Positions 33,301 to 34,301 of a stretch of 34,301 bases of DNA are shown here, piece by piece. The stretch covers positions 1 to 34,301 of the forward strand of contig JABXIA010000400.1 of the NCBI GenBank assembly GCA_013373325.1, read 5' to 3'. Positions within the stretch are counted from its first letter, which is position 1. Each line of letters begins with the position of its first letter. Both the position numbers and the translations under genes were made by a program. Under the pieces are notes generated by a model. That model was not told the origin of the DNA, made no database searches, and worked only from the letters and a program-made list of their open reading frames with translations. Origin of the DNA: Paracoccaceae bacterium (lineage in GTDB: Bacteria > Pseudomonadota > Alphaproteobacteria > Rhodobacterales > Rhodobacteraceae).

Positions 33301-34301
33301 GTGCCAGCGGTGCTCAGCGCTGTCACCGTGCCGCCGCTGCCCACCGTCAGGCTGCCAAAAGCGGAATTCTCCAGGCCGCCAACCGTCCCGCCGGTGACCG
33401 AAGCGGTATTGGTGTTGGTCAGGTTTGAAACTGTACCGCCAGTGACATCCACAACACCTGAATTTTGAACCTGCCCGGCGGTACCGCTGGTAGTCAGCGA
33501 CGCAGCCCCGCCGATAAGAACATTGCCAGACATCACACCAGTATTGGTCAGGGTGCCTCCCGACGATGTGAGCGGACCGCTGATGGTGCCCGAGTTATCC
33601 AGAGTTCCGCCTGTTGCGATGACTGTACCGGTTACCGTGCCGCTGTTGCTGATGCTCCCGCCAGACTGAGTCAGCGTATCAACCGTGCCGCTATTCGTAA
33701 TGCCTCCTCCGGATTGAATCAGAGTGCCAATAGCGCCTGCATTACTTACAGTGCTGGTTCCAGAGTTGTTAACCTCCGTCACGTCAGCACCGCTTGCCAC
33801 AGTGAGACTGCTGCTGCCGGTATTGCTAATTTCTGCTGCAGTCCCGCCTGTCACTGCCACGGAGCCGTTGTTCTGAACCACACCGGCTGTACCGCTTGTA
33901 GTGAGCACAGCACTTGCCGAAACATTGACCTGACCTGAAAGCGTCCCGCTGTTATCCATGGAGCTGTTGGACAAGGCCACAGCCCCGCTGACCGTGCCGC
34001 TGTTGGTGAAGCTGCCACCGGTCTGGTCCAGCGTGCCCACGGTGCCCGCGTTCGAGGCAGTGCCCGCGTTGCTCAATGCCGCCACCGAACCGCCGCTGGC
34101 AATCGTCAGACCGCCGCTGGCGCTGTTTTCCAGGTCCGTCACCACCCCGCCGCTCACCGTGGCGGTGCCGCTGTTGGCCAGCTCTGAAACGCTGCCGCCG
34201 GTGACGCTGACCGTGCCGCCATTATCCACCGTCCCGGCAGTGCCGCTGGTGGTCAGATCCGCGCCCGCCGCAACCGTCACATCGCCGCTCAGCGTGCCGG
34301 A
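30381..34301 (-). CDS. Giant repetitive autotransporter (type V secretion), 5' end outside window
   Basis: The frame is open from the window edge (34301) to the TAG at 30383-30381: more than 1,300 residues, start not visible. The passenger consists of glycine/serine/threonine/asparagine-rich degenerate repeats (patterns such as TLSNSGT, SGGSVTNSGT, LTTSGTAG) that fit a right-handed beta-helix. At least four larger units of about 118-150 residues can be seen. The last 270-290 residues form an outer-membrane beta-barrel (from about TWSRATGGQ to the terminal AQIRLQF, ending in Phe as usual for barrel proteins). It should be exported through the outer membrane and displayed or released as an adhesin or similar surface protein. 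It lies upstream of the T6SS block in the same direction; any functional link is unproven. Confidence 0.9.
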   Translation of the reverse strand, partial: SGTLSGDVTVAAGADLTTSGTAGTVDNGGTVSVTGGSVSELANSGTATVSGGVVTDLENSASGGLTIASGGSVAALSNAGTASNAGTVGTLDQTGGSFTNSGTVSGAVALSNSSMDNSGTLSGQVNVSASAVLTTSGTAGVVQNNGSVAVTGGTAAEISNTGSSSLTVASGADVTEVNNSGTSTVSNAGAIGTLIQSGGGITNSGTVDTLTQSGGSISNSGTVTGTVIATGGTLDNSGTISGPLTSSGGTLTNTGVMSGNVLIGGAASLTTSGTAGQVQNSGVVDVTGGTVSNLTNTNTASVTGGTVGGLENSAFGSLTVGSGGTVTALSTAGTVSNAGSVGTLDQTGGSFTNNGTVSGAASISGGSVTNSGSMGGAVILSGGTLDSSGTLSGDVTVGAGADLTTSGNAGTVDNGGTVSVTGGSVAELTNSGTATVSGGTVAELDNRGSGGLSIASGIAVTALSNAGTAANAGTVGTLNQTGGSFTNSGTVSGAAAVSGGTVINDGTIGGNVTISGGTLTNNSTITGGITNSGTLVSTGVIAGDLMSSGSAAADLSGTLDGSLTLQDSAAATVSGDLTGVESLSNSGNGTLAFTGGSTTVESGGTVSNSGRAEISGATLTGSGGTVFENSATGSLTVGGNARLEMGLENAGTAEIAAGGTVTGDVINNSGATLDLDGTVTGDVANDGSATLAGDVSGSLSNSGTLTVDGTSEVTGTLSSSGRMVIEGSLSFGALEISGGSTAQAAATNSSMNVSGASLQVSGSGVLASGTLTNTSSLGLSDGATVHAAVVNSGTIVADGTVTGAGQLTHQTGAVIDLTDGAGDDVFRVSGDAVLNGTIEMDAVFADGVIQSDVVEVSGNLSGQATFNFSNTEDLTNRLTGSVDVVRYGSGALQGVTVSGLPNTGAAVYALVNNSSAGAYQLQGAANPAVGGLATGLALTQSLMGSVVNRPTSPFVTGLAVPGDDVCGLGTWSRATGGQATATGTSETALGSYSSELSADYYGFQIGADYSCFNGYFNGWDLSFGGIAGYNGGTTTQPVYYFDANTGLLNPNVRTSTNRSSFSQRYGSAYVAASRSLGDSGRVLFADVQIRADKTAFDLENTVNAAALDTVRTLSGDAALTAEDLSFGVQDQSYDSRGLTIGASAGLSIPLNEAKDLRIVPSLGFSFSNIETDTLYFDNGELEIEDIESRVGFAGLTLSKSKIGLSGTSALNYFATATVYHDFGSDVESQFFLYDPDTGERAGTALSSKSSNLGTYGELSLGLNYTKILQPGSALPGRQLDASFRADTRFSDRLDSWGLTAQIRLQF
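32821..34301 (-). repeat. Long DNA repeats inside the autotransporter gene
   Basis: Blocks starting near 32821, 33223 and 33982 share about 310 bases at high identity, including gctgaccgtgccgctgttgg and, further on, ccattatccaccgtcccggc. Offsets are 402 and 759 bases; a more diverged unit sits between the last two. The array continues beyond the window, so the unit count is a minimum. Confidence 0.8.

Noticed and set aside
31903-33468. Proline-rich plus-strand frames (234 and 279 codons)
   Set aside because: They are antisense shadows of the autotransporter repeats; the barrel and repeat pattern are clear on the minus strand.
32821-34301. Possible CRISPR-like array
   Set aside because: The repeats are long, in frame, diverged and protein-coding; there are no unique spacers of constant length.

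Overview
The window looks like chromosomal DNA of a marine alphaproteobacterium of the Roseobacter group (Rhodobacteraceae, Leisingera/Phaeobacter-like). This is inferred from high GC content, the gene families present and their order; no rRNA or tRNA is present to confirm it. Three zones are visible: a worn mobile-element zone (1-5.6 kb), a catabolic and transport island (5.6-19.6 kb), and a type VI secretion block with a giant repetitive autotransporter (20.2-34.3 kb, cut by the window edge).

Zone 1 is AT-richer and broken up. A complete IS903-group IS5-family element (668-1717; perfect 18-bp ends, 9-bp target duplication) interrupts a small ACT-domain gene close to its 3' end. Then come a GFA-family zinc protein, a non-coding stretch with diverged tandem repeats, a Lon-like AAA+ ATPase on the minus strand, a piece of an IS66 TnpB gene, and a TniB/TnsC-type transposition ATPase without its P-loop. 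Three copies of a 14-bp motif follow the TniB remnant and may be transposase-binding sites of a dead Tn7/Tn5053-like end.

Zone 2 holds two minus-strand catabolic modules around an amino-acid-type ABC importer. The upstream module (18.8-14.3 kb) is an Asp/Glu-racemase-family protein, a metal-type M24 hydrolase and a dimethylglycine-dehydrogenase-like flavoprotein, with a divergent HutC-type GntR regulator and two perfect 12-bp palindromes over the promoter. Next is a binding protein, two permeases and an ATPase resembling the ectoine importer EhuABCD. A plus-strand LysR gene then separates the importer from a second module (9.9-5.7 kb): a creatinase-like M24 protein, a second racemase-family protein, a chimeric remnant of sarcosine oxidase soxB and soxA, a SoxG-like protein and a Rieske oxygenase. 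The same 18-bp LysR-type site lies at exactly the same distance from matching -35/-10 elements in front of the second module and of the importer, so both are probably one regulon. Together the genes suggest uptake and stepwise degradation of an N-methylated or ectoine/creatine-like compound; the substrate is not known.

Zone 3, on the minus strand, carries tssK-tssL-tssM-tagF-pppA-ppkA, the membrane/baseplate half of a type VI system with its phosphorylation control genes. Upstream of it in the same direction is an autotransporter of more than 1,300 residues whose passenger is built from long degenerate repeats.
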